NCBI GenBank assembly: GCA_036874045.1
Contig: JAZBRI010000004.1
Location: 2,852,001-2,916,000, forward strand
DNA from: Cymodocea nodosa
Lineage: Eukaryota; Streptophyta; Magnoliopsida; Alismatales; Cymodoceaceae
Reading direction: 5' to 3'
DNA: 64,000 bases
A program made the translations under genes and the position numbers. Each line of letters begins with the position of its first letter. The first letter of the stretch is position 1. Below are positions 23,691 through 37,726 of this stretch, in pieces. The notes beneath the pieces were generated by a model. The model was not told the origin of the DNA, did no database searches, and worked only from the letters and a program-made list of their open reading frames with translations.

Positions 23691-25633
23691 CAACGCCATC
23701 GATCTCCATGTGTGGGCATCTGGACTTTTGACTACGTGCAATTTGGTTAGGGATTTTTCAACATCCCTTATTTTGATAATATACTATGATATAATATATT
23801 ATATTATATTGGAAAATTAAAAAAAAATTCATGCAATTTCATTTTTTAAATTGTTAATTTTTGCTAGTCATCATTTAAATTACATGTTTAGAAATTGTAT
23901 GCTTTAATTAGATAATAGAAATATTTGAAATTTGAATTTGAATTTGGAAATTTAAATAGCTTTGAAAATTTGAAATTTAAATTTGATTTTGGAAATTTGA
24001 AATTTGAATTCAAATATTTTTTGAAATTTGATATTTGCATTTTTTTTATTGAATTTTTATTCAAAGGTAATTATTTATTGAAATTGGAAATTGATTTCAA
24101 TTGTAGATATAAATATGGCTTCAAAGATGTTTACAACTGAGTTGACAATGATGAATAAATTAAATAGGGTAAATTATGAGATGTGGTATCGGAAAATAAA
24201 TCAAGTATTAGAATATGAATATTTTGAACATGTAATAGGTTCACATCCTCTAGAAATAGATGAAAACGCTTCTGAAGTGGAAATTAAAAGAATAAATCAA
24301 TGGAAGAAATATGATAAAAAAGTAAAAAATTTAATGTTCATGTTCATAGAAGATTGTCTTGTTAAATACTATGAAACTTATACTAATGCTTATACACTGT
24401 GGAACGCTTTGAAGGAAAAATATAATAAAGTGATTGAAATGAACACTCAATTACTCATTTAAAAGTATAACTCTTGCAAAATACTAGAGGAACAAAGCGT
24501 GGTGGAACATGTAAATAATATGATAATAATGGCAAAAAACTTGGTTACTATAGGAATTTCTATACCTGAAAAATTACAAATAGCAACTATATTGAATAGT
24601 TTGCCACACAACTATGATATGATTACCATATCTCTTAGGTCTACCTCACTTTAATTATCTGAATTGCCAGCTAGGTTGAGTACTGGACAAAAAATAATAA
24701 TCAATCGGAGGCAACATGAATCTCATCTGGAAGAAGCCCATGCTACATTTCAAAAGCATAAATCTGATAAAAGCAACAAAAGAAGAAATAGACCAAATAG
24801 TAACAACTTCAAGCCAAATCAAACATGTGAAAAGAAAGTATGAGGATCTTGCCACACTTGTGGCCAATTTGGTCATTTTAAGACACATTGTCTTAACAAA
24901 GATGGAAATAAAAGTGGGACCTCAGAATTGAACCTAAAGAACAAAAGAACCTTTGTGGGAGTTGTGGAATGCAATAATGTTGTAGTCCCTAGTTTAGAAG
25001 AATGGTGAGTTGCTTCTGATGTCACAAGGCACATTGCCAAAACTAAAAAGGGACTTAGACTTCTTTAAAAAGCTAAGTCATAGACAACAACGCATTTATA
25101 TGGGTAACAATACTTATTTAGATGTGGAAGGTATTGGTACATATCATTTGGACTTGGGAGACAATATTATGATTCTGAAAGACATCCTCTATGCACTCGG
25201 CATGAGGCGAAATTTAATATCTGTAAGCACTCTCTTGAAGAATAATTTGAAAGTTTGATTTTACAATAAAAATGTATCTATAGGAAAAGACAAAAAGATC
25301 TTTGCTATGAGAATTTTTGTACTGGAACATGATTTGTTTAAAATTTCTGTTGTTGCTAATGAAATAAATGAAGTAGTTTTTGATTATATTGTGTGTTGTT
25401 TATCTGAAATTGATTTGTAGCATTTAAGGTTGGTGCATGTTAATAAATCTAAATTACAACAATTGATAAAATTGAACATGTTGCCTAAAATTAAAAACAT
25501 GGAATTAAGTAAATGTCAACATTGCTTAGTTAGGAAAATGACTAAGAAACCCTTTGGTAAGGGATATAGATTAGATGAATTATTGGGCTTAATTCATTTT
25601 GATGTATGTGGTCTATTAAGTGTTAAAACTCAT

Positions 25634-27573
25634 TGTATATATTAATAATTCTTTTAAGGTAACAAACAACTTTTTACACAAATTAGATATTAAGTTCAAT
25701 TTGTATTTTTAATTGCAAATGCATAGCGTATATTATATTTGTGTGTAAGTACAAGTCGATCCTACAGAGATTGAGTAAAAATTGTGTACTATTTTAATTG
25801 TAATGCCAAAGTTTATATGTGTTCAATTAAACACTTCGTTGAGTTACTGTTAAATCAACAGACTTAATTCATGGAGTTACAGCTAACTCAATGGATTAAC
25901 CTCGTGGACTTAAGTTAACTCCATAAGCCTACCTTTTTAGTTAAATACTGTTATTCACAAAGGAATTCGATCATCCATTGGGTAGTTTCACAAAATGTAA
26001 ATAACATCAATTAAGTTTTTTAATGTTAATTAATTTGAGATTTGTCATTAATCAACACTAACATTCAGATATTTCAAACAATAACTATTAAGATCTTTAG
26101 TTTTTTGTATGAATCAATTTCAATAAATAATAAAATTACTTTCTATTTTCTAAATCAAACAAACATAAAACATTCACAATACTGACACTGATAACATTAA
26201 TCACAATACAAAACAAACAATACTAACACATTAATACTAAATGTAAACATAGATAATTAGTTTTTTTTTTGGGTATTTTCGTTTTGATATATTCTTGAAG
26301 ATGAGCGAAAGATGAAATGTAAAAATCTATATCAACAGTAAGAACTTCCATTACTACATGCGATGCAATTATACCATTAAAAACTTAATCACTTACAATC
26401 TTACTACCTCCTCTCCCTATAAAATTGTGAACCAAGACTTGTAAGTTGATCTTCTCTTCAATATACTGGCATCAACCCAAAACTAAGGCTAGAAGTTTTA
26501 CGATCTCTTGAGATATGAGTCAGTGCTTGATGAAAATGGTTTCCCTTCCTGCAATACAATCACTCCTCACAGTAGTTGTCGGTCACCGTATTTGACTTGG
26601 AATCAACTCAACATTAAGAAAGTATCTTCACAAACCTTCGATGGTTGTTGATTTTTGGTGGTGTTGTGGAGCTTCAGGGAACTTCCAACGCTTCTTGTAG
26701 TTAGCGCAATCCTTCACCTTTACGCACACTTCACACACTTTTCTCCTCTTCTTTTATATTATTTCAGTAGTAACTACTTCTGCTTATATGATCAATTGGA
26801 TTTCCTTCATTCGTATCAACAATGTTGATTTCTTCTTCATTCAACGAGTTAATTCTTGCGTGATACATGCAATCGTGATTTTCCTACGTATTTTCTATTT
26901 CTGCAACTACTACAGTGGTATGTTAGAAAATAAGTGGTCCGGGAGTTAGTATAACTTAACAGACTTACTTTGTTGACTTAACTATAAAACACGTGTACAA
27001 TTTTAACTTACAAATAAAAAGGATATTTTGGATACTTACAACTATAAGTATCTGAAACTTACATGCCTTTCAGATAGTTAGCACCTAACCTTCCGAAAAA
27101 TAACTTAAGTCAAGCTTCTAGATCGTGGCATGTGTCCTCAGTAATTCTTATAATAAAAAAGGTATTTCGGATACTTGCAAACTTAACTATCCGATGCTTA
27201 GACACATTTCGGATAGTTATCATCTAAATTACCGAAAATCCACTTAAGTCATGTATTAAGGTTACAACACATGTCCTTCAAGAAATAATAAAGTATTATT
27301 TAAACATTCAAAACATAACTATTTGGTACATAAAATGTAACTCTCCGAAATAACAGACATTTCAGATACTTAGAATTACAAAGCTTGTAACTCACTAACA
27401 GTGTAGAAATATATTTAATTAACACTAATTCTTTGAAATTATGCAGATTCTTTTATTAAAGCATATAATAGTGTAATTATAACATAATTGCTTAATTCTC
27501 ATATAGTAAGCTAAATATAATGCAATTAACCATTATTTAACTGTTAATATTATGCACTTTTTCATTCTAAACA
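25634..27573. mobile_element. LTR-like insertion (probable solo LTR) within copia integrase
   Basis: A 1,940-bp block interrupts the integrase region of the copia element. It starts TGTATATATT and ends TTCTAAACA, and CTCAT stands directly on both sides (25629-25633 and 27574-27578), a 5-bp target duplication. No coding domain or second internal terminal repeat was seen, so a solo LTR from a long-LTR family is the best reading. Repeated ATCCGAAA-type and ACTTAAGTCA motifs inside are shared with the solo LTR at 55326-57135, which suggests related families. It must be younger than its copia host. Confidence 0.7.
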
Positions 27574-30496
27574 CTCATGATGACAAGGAATATTTTGTGA
27601 CTTTTATAGATGATTTTTTCAGATATGCTTATATTTATCTATTAAGTCACAAAAGTCAAGTATTGACTTGTTTTAAGAAATACAAGTTGAAAGTAGAAAA
27701 ACAACTTGGAAGAAGTATTAAGATGTTAAGGTCAAATAGGGGAGGAGAATACAATTCTAAAGAATTTAAGTTGTTTTGTGAAATGTATGGAATTAAAAGG
27801 TAAACTATAATGCCTTATATAGCACAACAAAATGGTGTGGCGGAAAGAAAGAACAGAACACTTATGAATTCTGTTATATGTATGCTTTCACATTCAGGTC
27901 TCTTCAAAGATTTTTAGGGAGAAGCATTAACCATAGCAAATTATGTATTAAGTAGAATACCCTCCAAGTATGTACCTAGCGCACTTTATGAATTATGGAC
28001 TGGAACTAAGCCCAACTTATATCATTTAAGAAAATGGGGATCTATAGCTCATGTACTTATTCCTGAATAATTAAGGGATAAGTTAAATTCAAAAACTCTA
28101 AAATGTAAGTTTATAGGCTATTGTGAAAATTCTTTTGGTTATAGGTTCTATAGTAAAGAAAATGGAATTATTAAATATAGGGATGCCACTTTCCTAGAAA
28201 ATTTGAATGAAAAAGAAGAAATAGGAAAGGAACATGAACCACTATTTGTAGTGAATGATGACTATTTCAATAATATCATGGAAAATGACCTTGGAGTCGA
28301 AGGAGAAGAAAACATTGGAAATATAGATGAACCTATGGAAATTGCTGATGGAAACAATCGTGAACCCATGGAAATCATGGGAGAAATCCAAAATGAGCCT
28401 ATAAATGGAATTGAAGAAATTAATAGGAATAGAGAAGATAGAGAATCGAATTTACTTGTTAGCAACAAAAGGATGAGACATTAACCAACATGGATAGATG
28501 ACTACCATTTGTATTCTTGTGCACTTTCTTGTTTAATGATAGACATGGAGGAAAATTACATGGAACCCATGACATATAAGGATGTCACCGAATCTTATGA
28601 AAAAGATTTATGGTTGGATGCCATGAATGATGAGATTGATTCCATGAAATGGAATTAAGTATGGGAATTATGTGATTTACCTAAAAGAAGGAAAGCTATA
28701 GGGTGCAAATGGATATTCTAGAAAAAGTTAAAGGTTGATGGGTCTATTGAAAAATATAATGTCTGTTTAGTTGCGAAAGGTTATACACAAAAATCGGGAA
28801 TTGATTTTCATGAGACATATTCTCTAGTAGCTAAGTTCACATCGATAAGAATTATATTGGCTATAGTTGCATATTTAGATTTGGAATTACATTAAATGGA
28901 TGTAAAAGTTGCATTACTAAATGGAAACTTGTAGGAAAAAATCTACATGTCACACTTGAGGGATTTCAGGTGGAAGGACATAAGGAAAAAGTGTGCAAAT
29001 TAAAGAAGTCAATATATGGTTTAAAACAAGTATCTAGACAATGGTATCATAAGTTTCATGATATAATTGTCAAAATGGGATTTGTTTCAAATAGGTTAGG
29101 CTATTGTGTATATGTCAGGAATAGTGGGAGTAAGTTCATTATATTATCCTTGTATATGGATGATATTTTAATTGTTGAAAATAATACTGACATGTTGAAT
29201 GAAATAAAGGAATAACTTAGTAGAAGATTTGAAATGAAGGACATGGGGGAAACATCCTATGTTCTTGGAATTTAGATCTTAAGAGATTGGAAATCAAGAA
29301 CACTGAGTATAAATTAGGAAAGATACATACAAATGGTGCTAAAAAGGTTTGGAATAGACAATTGTTCCTCAGCTCCCACACCTTATATTTTAGGGAAAAG
29401 ATTAAGTAAGAATCAATGTCTTAGAAAAGGGAAAGAACCTTTAAGAGCACCTTATACCCAAGTGGTTGGAAGTTTGATGTATACTATATTGTGTACAAGA
29501 CTAGACTTGACATATGCTGTAAGTATTGTAAGTAGGTATCAAAGTAATCTCATAACAAAACATTGGGAAACTGTTAAGAGAATTTTGAAATATATAAAAG
29601 GAACTTTGCACCATATATTGACTTATCAAGCAAATGAGCTTGAAGTGCTTGGTTATACAGATGCATATTTAGGTAGTAACAAAGATGATGGGAAGTCTAC
29701 TTCAGGACATGTATTCATCTTTAGAGGTGCAGTTGTATCTTGGGAAAGTGAGAAGCAATGGTGTGTAGCAAAATACACACAAGAAGCGAAATATGTTGCT
29801 TGTAGTGCAACTACGTTACATGTAGTTTGAATTAGGAGATTCATAAATGATTTGAATCTAAACTTAATAAATGGTCTAATAGAAATGTCTTGTGATAACT
29901 AAGCAACAATAAGTCTTGTATATAGTGGTGTAAATACAACAAAAGTACAACATATAAATATACATTATCATTATATTCATGATATTGTAGAAAATAGGGA
30001 AATAAGATTGAGTTATATCTCTACGGAAGATATGATTGCTGATCTTTTGATAAAAGGGATACCAGCAAAAAAATATATTAAGTTTGTAAACTTAATGGGA
30101 TTAAGAAACATTTATATAGATAATAGAAATGAAGAACATTCTCATAAATAGTGGGAGTGGAAGATTGAAATTATGCTGCCTACGAATAGTGGGAGCAGAA
30201 TTAAAAAGAATATATGCTTTATAGGGTTTGACATATAAATGAATATAGTTAGTCTTTGTGATCAAGTGAGAAATGTTGAAATTGGTCAAAAAGATCAAGT
30301 TCCAAAATTTGAAATTCAAATTCAAATTCCAGTGGTTACCAGAAATTAAAGAAGAGGTTGGGGGTAGAGATGGTGGAGTTAGTGAATCCTCTAAATATTA
30401 TAAATAGAGTTGATTAGAAGTATATAAAATATTAATATTTGATCATCTAAAATAATCCACCATCGAAACTCTTAAATCGTAAAAATAAACATTAAA

Positions 30497-31097
30497 TGTA
30501 TTAGATTTTAGAAAATTATTACTAAAGTAATAGATATGATAAATTACTGGTAATGCGGTGAAATTGCTAGGAAGATAACAGATATGATGGTTTATGGTAT
30601 TGCAGATGAACATTAGAAGGAAAATAAATAAATAAATAAATAAAGAAAATACATTAGAGTATATTAGAAGTGTGAGTCTAAACTCGAACCTACGTTAATA
30701 ATATACTTCTAAGTGTATATTAGAGTATTAGTTCCAAATAGATTTAACTTCTTTGACTATAATAGTGTCAGTCAGATTTAATTAAAAGATAGTGACGTTA
30801 AAAATACAAAATAATATTAAAAATACTACTCCAGTTTCAAAATATATAACAAAAATTTCATTTTCAAAATTTTTTTTCCTACAAATAATAAAATTATTTA
30901 TTATTTATGGTTGGAATAAAATAATAAATCCGTCTTCGTACCGGTGTTTGAACCTCCACTTCCGATTCGCTTGTCTGGTATCGCTACTTTTGCCCCCATT
31001 CCTCCCACTTCGCGGTGGTTCCCTCTATCGCCACCTCTCAAGGAAGAGGAATCGGCGGCGGCGGCAGCAGTGGATCTCGAATTCAAAGGTCTCTGCG
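30497..31097. other. Upstream region of the DUF89 gene
   Basis: AT-rich DNA becomes GC-rich from about 30930 up to the start codon at 31098, a pattern expected for a promoter and 5' UTR. A short GGC run lies near 31055. Overlapping open frames here are by-products of base composition. No TATA box was assigned. Confidence 0.45.
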
Positions 31098-34000
31098 ATG
31101 GAGAGCACGTCCCCGTCCGTGCCCTTCCCTCTCCTTTTGACGCCGATCGAGTCGAACTACAGGCGCTGCACCATCCCTTATAGGTTCCCTTCCGACAACC
31201 CTCGCAAGGCCACCCCCGTCGAGCTCGAGTGGATCGATCTCTTCCTCAAGTCGGTCCCGTCCTTCAGGTTGCCTTGCTGGTGTTTTCCTGTCCAACTTTG
31301 AGTTTCTGTTTTGCTTGTGGTTTCGTAGTTTTGAGCTGTGAACGGCATGCAGACAACGGGCTGAGAATGATCCGACGGTCGCTGATGCTGATGTCAAAGC
31401 TGAGAAGTTTGCTCAAAGGTGCAGTCTTTTCCTTTTTGTTTTGCTCTTGGTTATGGCCTTTTCATGACTAGCCATGTTGATGATGCCTCGTCATTCATGT
31501 AGCCCATGCTTAAAGGATGTCTGCTTCTAAATATCATATTAAATTCACAAATGTACTGATATTTCCTGCATTTAGTTTATTAGAGATATTAATCTACATG
31601 TCAACAGTGTCAGAGATACCAAGCACATTCAGACAACATAATACACAAATCATGCACTATCAAGAACAAAACAAGGAAAACAAAATATCTCGTATGTCTC
31701 CTAGAGTAAAAGGATATGTAATACTTGCTAAAATCTTACTCAATACATACCCCCCCCCCCCCCCCCCCCCCCCAGACCAACTTGTTGCCGTTGTTCGATC
31801 TCGTCAAACTCGATCACCAAGTAGTGACCATAAAACATAATTGCAATAATCACGTGAAACAAACATTTCTCATCACAAGTACCTCTCAATGCACAAAAAA
31901 AAGGAGTTTTGATGTGTGAAAATATTTTTCGTCCATGTAGAGTTGAAATATTTATTGCACATGAAATCTACATGTACAGGACTTCTTTGCATTTGCGAAA
32001 AAGCACCCATGGATACTGGTGTTTCGGCCTGAAGAGATTCAATGTTTGACAATAAATTGAAACTATCCATTCTTTGGGAACTGGACTTAGCTTATCTAGT
32101 AAATTATTCTGAGATCCTCAAATATTTCGTGTGTTGATGGATGTGCAAAGCATGCTCCCAATTAAAACTCACATTTTCAGGAGAACTTAGATTTTAATCT
32201 GTTAGGTTGTGGAATGATTGGCTTGTCACTCACCACGAATTTATTGCTTCTCTCAACTAAAGACCTAAAAGATGAATATGAGGGTAGCTCTGCTCCAACA
32301 GAAAAATGTTTGGGTGGAAAAATGCTTGGAAGATGAAAACTCTCCCACACAATAGTTAGGAATTCTTCATGGTGTGAATCCACATCTGACCTGGTGAGAC
32401 CTCTATTACATTGAGAAAATACTGTTTTTCTCTGTTTTCTGGCAGTAGCAAACTTATGGAATCATAGAAACAACATGGTTGGCAATTACTCTGTGATTCA
32501 TTGTCAAATTAACTTCAATTTCACCAAGGACCTTGTTCGATTTAGATGATTATACCATGCTTTGTTAAAGTTTATTTATATATTGTACAACTATTGAAGT
32601 AGATGAGTGTCTAGTTTCCAGCAGAAGTCCAGATTCAGTTCTTGTACCTACAGAGGCTTATATAATCACAATGATAGGTATTTATATGGCCCAGAAGTCA
32701 GAAGTACGGTTTACTTGAGCATGTCATGTCCTAAAGTAGTCATTTGAATTTAAAATAATGAGGTTATATTACCAAAAACAATGTAGAATTTATTTGGGGT
32801 TGCTTGTAAAATACATGGTTCCACCACAAACATATAAGTTAAGAACAATATAATAACAAAACTACAATTCAAGTCATAATCCCACTATGTAGGTTGGTCA
32901 TATGAATCTATTCCTTCCATACTTATAGAAAACCATAAAGACATGAATTTACTTTCTTCCATTTTTACTTTTTAATCTGAAACACCTTCATCATGTGCAA
33001 GATATACGAAGATTCTTGAAGATTTGAAAAAAGATCCTGAAAGTCATGGTGGCCCTCCGGATTGCATTGTAAGCTCTTATTCCCAATAACATATAAATAC
33101 TTTTTTATTGTTTTATCTTCGATTTGGTGGAAACCAGTCCTTCCTTCCCACTGTAGAATTCAATATGATTGTTTTTCTTTTAGCATCTTTGTAGGCTTCG
33201 TGAGCAGGTTCTAAGAGAGTTAGGATTTAGGGATATATTTAAGAAAGTGAAGGTAAGAAATGGCTTCTTTATTTATAAATATTAAAATATCTATTTTTTT
33301 CCTTATGATATTTTCTATTGTTTGTTGTCAAATGTTTTTTTTTTCATTAAAATGACAGGATGAAGAAAATGCAAAAGCAATATCACTGTTTGAGGATGTT
33401 GTCAGATGTAATGATGCTATCGAAGATGAAAGCAAACAAATAGAAAACTTGATCAGGGGGATATTGGCAGGAAATATATTCGATTTGGGATCTGCACAGG
33501 TAATTTCTATTATAGATTATATACTAATGTGAGCATGTATAAGTGATTTATGTGGTAAATGACTAAATGTTGTCATATTTAGTTAGGTAAAGGTTCTGTT
33601 ATGCTCTAGACATAAAACTGGCATGTGGGCCTGCTCAAAGTTGTATTGAAATAATTCTTTTTTTAAGTTCAATGATAGGAACAAAATCTGGAAAAGAATT
33701 CACAAAAAGATTAAATAACAGAAACAATTTTTTAAATAAGGTTCCATTTATTGAGATTCAATTACATTTGGAACTCCATATATACTGAATAGGTCTCTAT
33801 TTGCTTTGAAAATATTATTTTTAAAGAACTGTGTTAAGGATGTACCAATAGCCGGGAACTTGGTGGACAATACAACCTGTAATTTTGAGCAGGTTTGACT
33901 CTTATACTACATGTATAATTTGGTACATGAACGTTTTTAGATGGCTGGATTCTGAAGAGGTCAACATTGTTATGAAGCTGGACATCTGGGTTGGAGCATC

Positions 34001-36961
34001 TGAAATTTACTCGTGGTTGAATAAATGATTTGGACAAACTTCCATTTTCTCTCATCAAATTTCTTTATTAAAGAGCAGTTTACCTTCATTTATCACGAGT
34101 TAAAAATTCTTCTAATGAGAAGTTTTAATTAACAATCAATAACAATGTCTTAGGTTCTGTTCTTGATTGCATTTGACACCTTTTGTCATTTTTGAGTTTG
34201 AGGTTTGGAAAAAATTCAATTTTTTCTATGCAAAATCATACTTCCTCATCAATCAAATGATGGATTCCTTTTGGACCAAAATTTTCAGTAGATTTCACTC
34301 ATGCGATAAGTACCTGCCTTATTTTTTTGAGAACTATTTGAAATAATCAAAGGACTGATTATAGTCTTGAAGTCTTGTGATGTCAATATAAAAGTGATGC
34401 ATGTATCATGTGACTTATTGCTTCCTTTTTTTGCTATCCAAAAATGACCATATCACTGCATTAGAGTTTTTTAATCAACCAGGTTGGAAAAGGTTAGTGC
34501 TAATCAGCTGGTCTAATATGAAATTCCTTCATAATTGAAATAATCTTGATATTATGATTCATAAAATGCATGATTGTTTTAAAAAATTATGCTGATTCTA
34601 TCCTTCCCTTTTTAAACTAAAGCTTGCAGAGGTCTTTGCAAAAGATGGGATATCCTTTCTAGCAAGCTGTCAGAACCTTGTATCTCGTCCTTGGGTCATT
34701 GATGATTTGGATGCTTTCAAATCGAAATGGAGTAAAAAATGTTGGAAAAAGGCAAGAAATTTATACAAATATATTATTCAGTTTTACATTAGTTTTTACG
34801 CCATAGCATCATTTTTTTGATGCTTCCCAGGATGCATGTATGGTATGTATTTTGTTGTGGCTTGTGTGGATTTCCTTAGCTTTTTGTCCTTTTAGATAAG
34901 CTGAAAAGCATTCTTGATCATATACATTGAGATTCCTAAAGTGGCATTGATATAACTGAACTTTATTGGTTTCTATGATAGAAACATTTCCCAGGGAATA
35001 CAATAGTTAACTTGCCTTTCTAACACTTGAAGGAAGAAAAAACTAACATTTCCTGCTTTCCAACTGGTGAATGTTTACAATGCAAGTGCTCCATCCTTAT
35101 TCATGAATAACCATATAAAAGAATACTTTAGAAAATGGTGATGGACACAATTGGTCGATTGTTATGCCAGTCTTCCCCATCCAACGTTTTTTATAGGGAG
35201 AAAAATGAGTTTGGTTTCAGTCCTAGATTCAATTACCTACCAAAAAATTAAGTGAAAAATACTTTAAAAGGAAAAAGAGCTTCTCCATCAAATCCTGAGA
35301 AGATTAGTGATTGCTCTTGAAGTGGTCTTACTTACATAATGTTGATGTTGATATGAATCAGTTTGGGTTCAAGTTCTTAAAAACTTGGGTCTCTCTCATG
35401 GCTTTTTGGAAAAACGCACAGTGTACTGATAATTTTCTCTCAGAGCATTAATGTTATCACTTATCACTTATCACTTATTGAGTAGATGACCAAGAACACT
35501 TTGATTGCTAAGTTATGATGACATGATTCTTCATCAAAATAGGTTGTCATTTTTGTGGATAATTCTGGTGCTGATATTATTCTTGGAATATTGCCATTTG
35601 CTAGAGAGTTACTTCGGCGTGGTTCAAAGGTATAGAACCCTCTCTCTCTCTGGGCTAGGTTCATCTAGTTAATTTGTTTCTTTTTTGTATATCTTGAATA
35701 TTTTGGTATGGCATCATCTATTTTTTGACTATATAGAATTTTACGATGCAAGGATCTAATGTACAAAGAAAGAGAAACTAATCTTTGGATAAAAGAAAAA
35801 GAGAAGACCCATTTGGTGGGAACCCTTATCAAATTTATGAAACTGGATTTGATGTCAAAATGTTTTCGTGCCATAATGGCATAATTAATGGACTTAAAAC
35901 CATGGAAAAAGAAAATCAGTAAATATAAGGAAATTCTTATATATTTGAATAAAATCTAGATGGAACGAATGAACACCAGACTGAAATCACACAAGAAAAT
36001 GGGATATTTAGGTTTCGGATTAGGTTTGTGTAATTGTCTTATGGATTTAGTGTATAGTTCAAGTGGTCCAGCAGCTTAACCATAAAAATGATCCATCGGC
36101 TTTTTACAACTGAGTAATCATCTGGTCTATGTTTTGACCTGTCTAGTCGACAGTCAAAATTGATTTTTCTAACATCAGCATTGAATTTACTTTGTCACGT
36201 GCTTTTGTTATAGGTTGTCTTGGCTGCCAATGACTTCCCTTCGATTAATGACATAACGTATTTGGAATTGATTGAGATTATTGCAAAGGTAACATAAAGA
36301 GCTACCCAGTCATGCAACTTCTATCTTGCACATGTTATTAGTATGCCACCTTTGTAAACGGAAGCTTTGTTAATTCTTCTGTCCACCAGCTGAAGGATGG
36401 AAATGGACAGCTCATGGGTGTTGATGCATCTGATCTTCTCATTGCCAATTCTGGCAATGATTTACCCGTGAGTATATGATCATTTCTACTCTTAAATCAC
36501 TTGTCTAATCTTCTTGTTTAAGAAATTTAAATTTGCATTATACTGTTGGCTCTGATTTAGAACTTGCTAACATTATCAGGTTATTGATTTGTCGAGTATT
36601 TCACCAGAACTTGCATATATTGCAACTGATGCAGATCTGGTTATTCTGGAGGGAATGGTAAGTATTCATTTAGTACAAAATGGTAGTTTGATTTTTAAGT
36701 CGTGCAAAAGACATTGAAAATTTTTATGCTTGATGCAGGGCCGTGGAATAGAGACTAATCTTTATGCTAAATTAAAATGCGACTCTATCAATATTGGAAT
36801 GGTAATTTCACTTCTATTTTTAATGTATCTGAGTAAATTGTGAATGCCTTGCACTTTTAACGTTTTGCTTTTAACAGGTTAAACACCCGGAGGTTGCACG
36901 TTTCTTGGGAGGGAGGCTTTATGACTGTGTTGTTAAATACAGTGAAGCTTCAAGTTATTGA
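31098..36961 (+). CDS. DUF89 damage-control phosphatase, At2g17340-like
   Basis: DUF89/ARMT1-family enzymes are metal-dependent phosphatases thought to remove damaged or surplus phosphometabolites; relatives act on 4'-phosphopantetheine and sugar phosphates. Twelve exons: 31098-31267, 31353-31418, 33002-33068, 33184-33252, 33359-33499, 34623-34751, 35543-35629, 36214-36288, 36390-36467, 36580-36657, 36739-36801, 36878-36961. They total 368 aa against 367 for At2g17340 as I remember it. Conserved runs include [66 protein letters not shown] and [14 protein letters not shown]. The metal ligands of the fold should be D220 and N221 (VDNSGAD) and D256 (INDIT), all present. Exon 6 ends AAG|GCAAG, so intron 6 (34752-35542) uses a GC donor; all others are GT-AG. 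No fused pantothenate kinase domain is present. The natural substrate of this branch is not known to me. Confidence 0.95.
31750..31773. repeat. 24-base poly-C tract in intron 2 of the DUF89 gene
   Basis: An uninterrupted run of 24 cytosines lies in the second intron, followed by AGACC. The opposite strand is poly-G and could form a quadruplex. Runs this long are rare in plant DNA and hard to sequence, so the exact length is doubtful. Confidence 0.9.
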
Positions 36962-37726
36962 AGCAATGTTTTGGTTATTCCACGTTCTCTTTCAATTTAT
37001 TGCAATGATTGCAGCCGAACTTATTTATCCTCATTCCATGCAGAAGAATAAGGAATCCTTTTCCACATAATTTATACAAATCAAATAATGGACAATTTTT
37101 ACTATCATTTTAGCATCCCACGAAAGGGATTTCAGGAGGTAACTAAATCCGTGTATACTATGTGAGAAATGGAAATGGTCGATATAATTGTTACATCAGA
37201 TACATCATCTTTATGATATAGGATGGAATCAATGGTGCCATAAATTCCAATTGATCCACTGACACGTGTTAGTTTTTTATCCATTGTGATCCAGTGATGG
37301 AATGTTGATTTGCTGATAATTCACTCTTTGTTTTGGATCGGTAAATTCTCCCATTAAGTGTACTTGGAAATTCGTGTTAAAGATCGAGATGATTAAATTA
37401 TGTAAATTGTCATTAGCTGAGGTAACTGTGGAACTTGTTGGATTTCAATTAGGTACTCCATCGGCTTGTACCATGATTTGAATGAAAGATAATTTCCTTC
37501 GAAAGTTCATTGATAATTTAAATTGATTATTCCATATATTTTTGTAAAATAGATCACTTGTATAGTCTGACAATATAAAAATAGATTACTTGTGTTCGGG
37601 AAGGGATACAAGATTGTCTTTAAAAATCCACATTCTTATAAAAAGGACGTTCTCACAAAAATAGGAGACGACCTTTTACTTGAAAAGAATATTTATACCA
37701 TTATTCCCCAAGGAGTATCCCAGACG
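36962..37726. other. Convergent intergenic region, DUF89 gene and XCP
   Basis: These 765 bases separate two stop codons that face each other, so they should contain both 3' UTRs and polyadenylation sites. The sequence is AT-rich. No coding or repeat feature was recognised. Confidence 0.6.

Larger units (their letters stand above)
23106..30491 (+). mobile_element. Ty1/copia LTR retrotransposon, degenerate, with an internal insertion
   Basis: The 5' LTR is 23106-23316 and the 3' LTR 30274-30491. Both start TGTTGAAATTG and end in ACA. A perfect 5-bp target duplication TTAAA flanks the element (23101-23105 and 30492-30496). A GC-rich leader comes first. Then in copia order come gag (from about 24115, including a CCHC zinc-knuckle region near 24850), protease (about 24970-25260), the pre-integrase zinc region (25430-25600), integrase core (25600-28100, interrupted), reverse transcriptase (28560-29240, with the YMDD region near 29155) and RNase H (29600-30090). 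A purine-rich tract comes before the 3' LTR. The LTRs differ at roughly a fifth of positions by eye, so the insertion is old. The coding region is broken in many places and it looks inactive. Confidence 0.93.

Noticed and set aside
30944-31397. Overlapping frames on both strands around the DUF89 start
   Set aside because: GC-rich promoter and exon 1 shadows; only the frame starting at 31098 continues through conserved exons.
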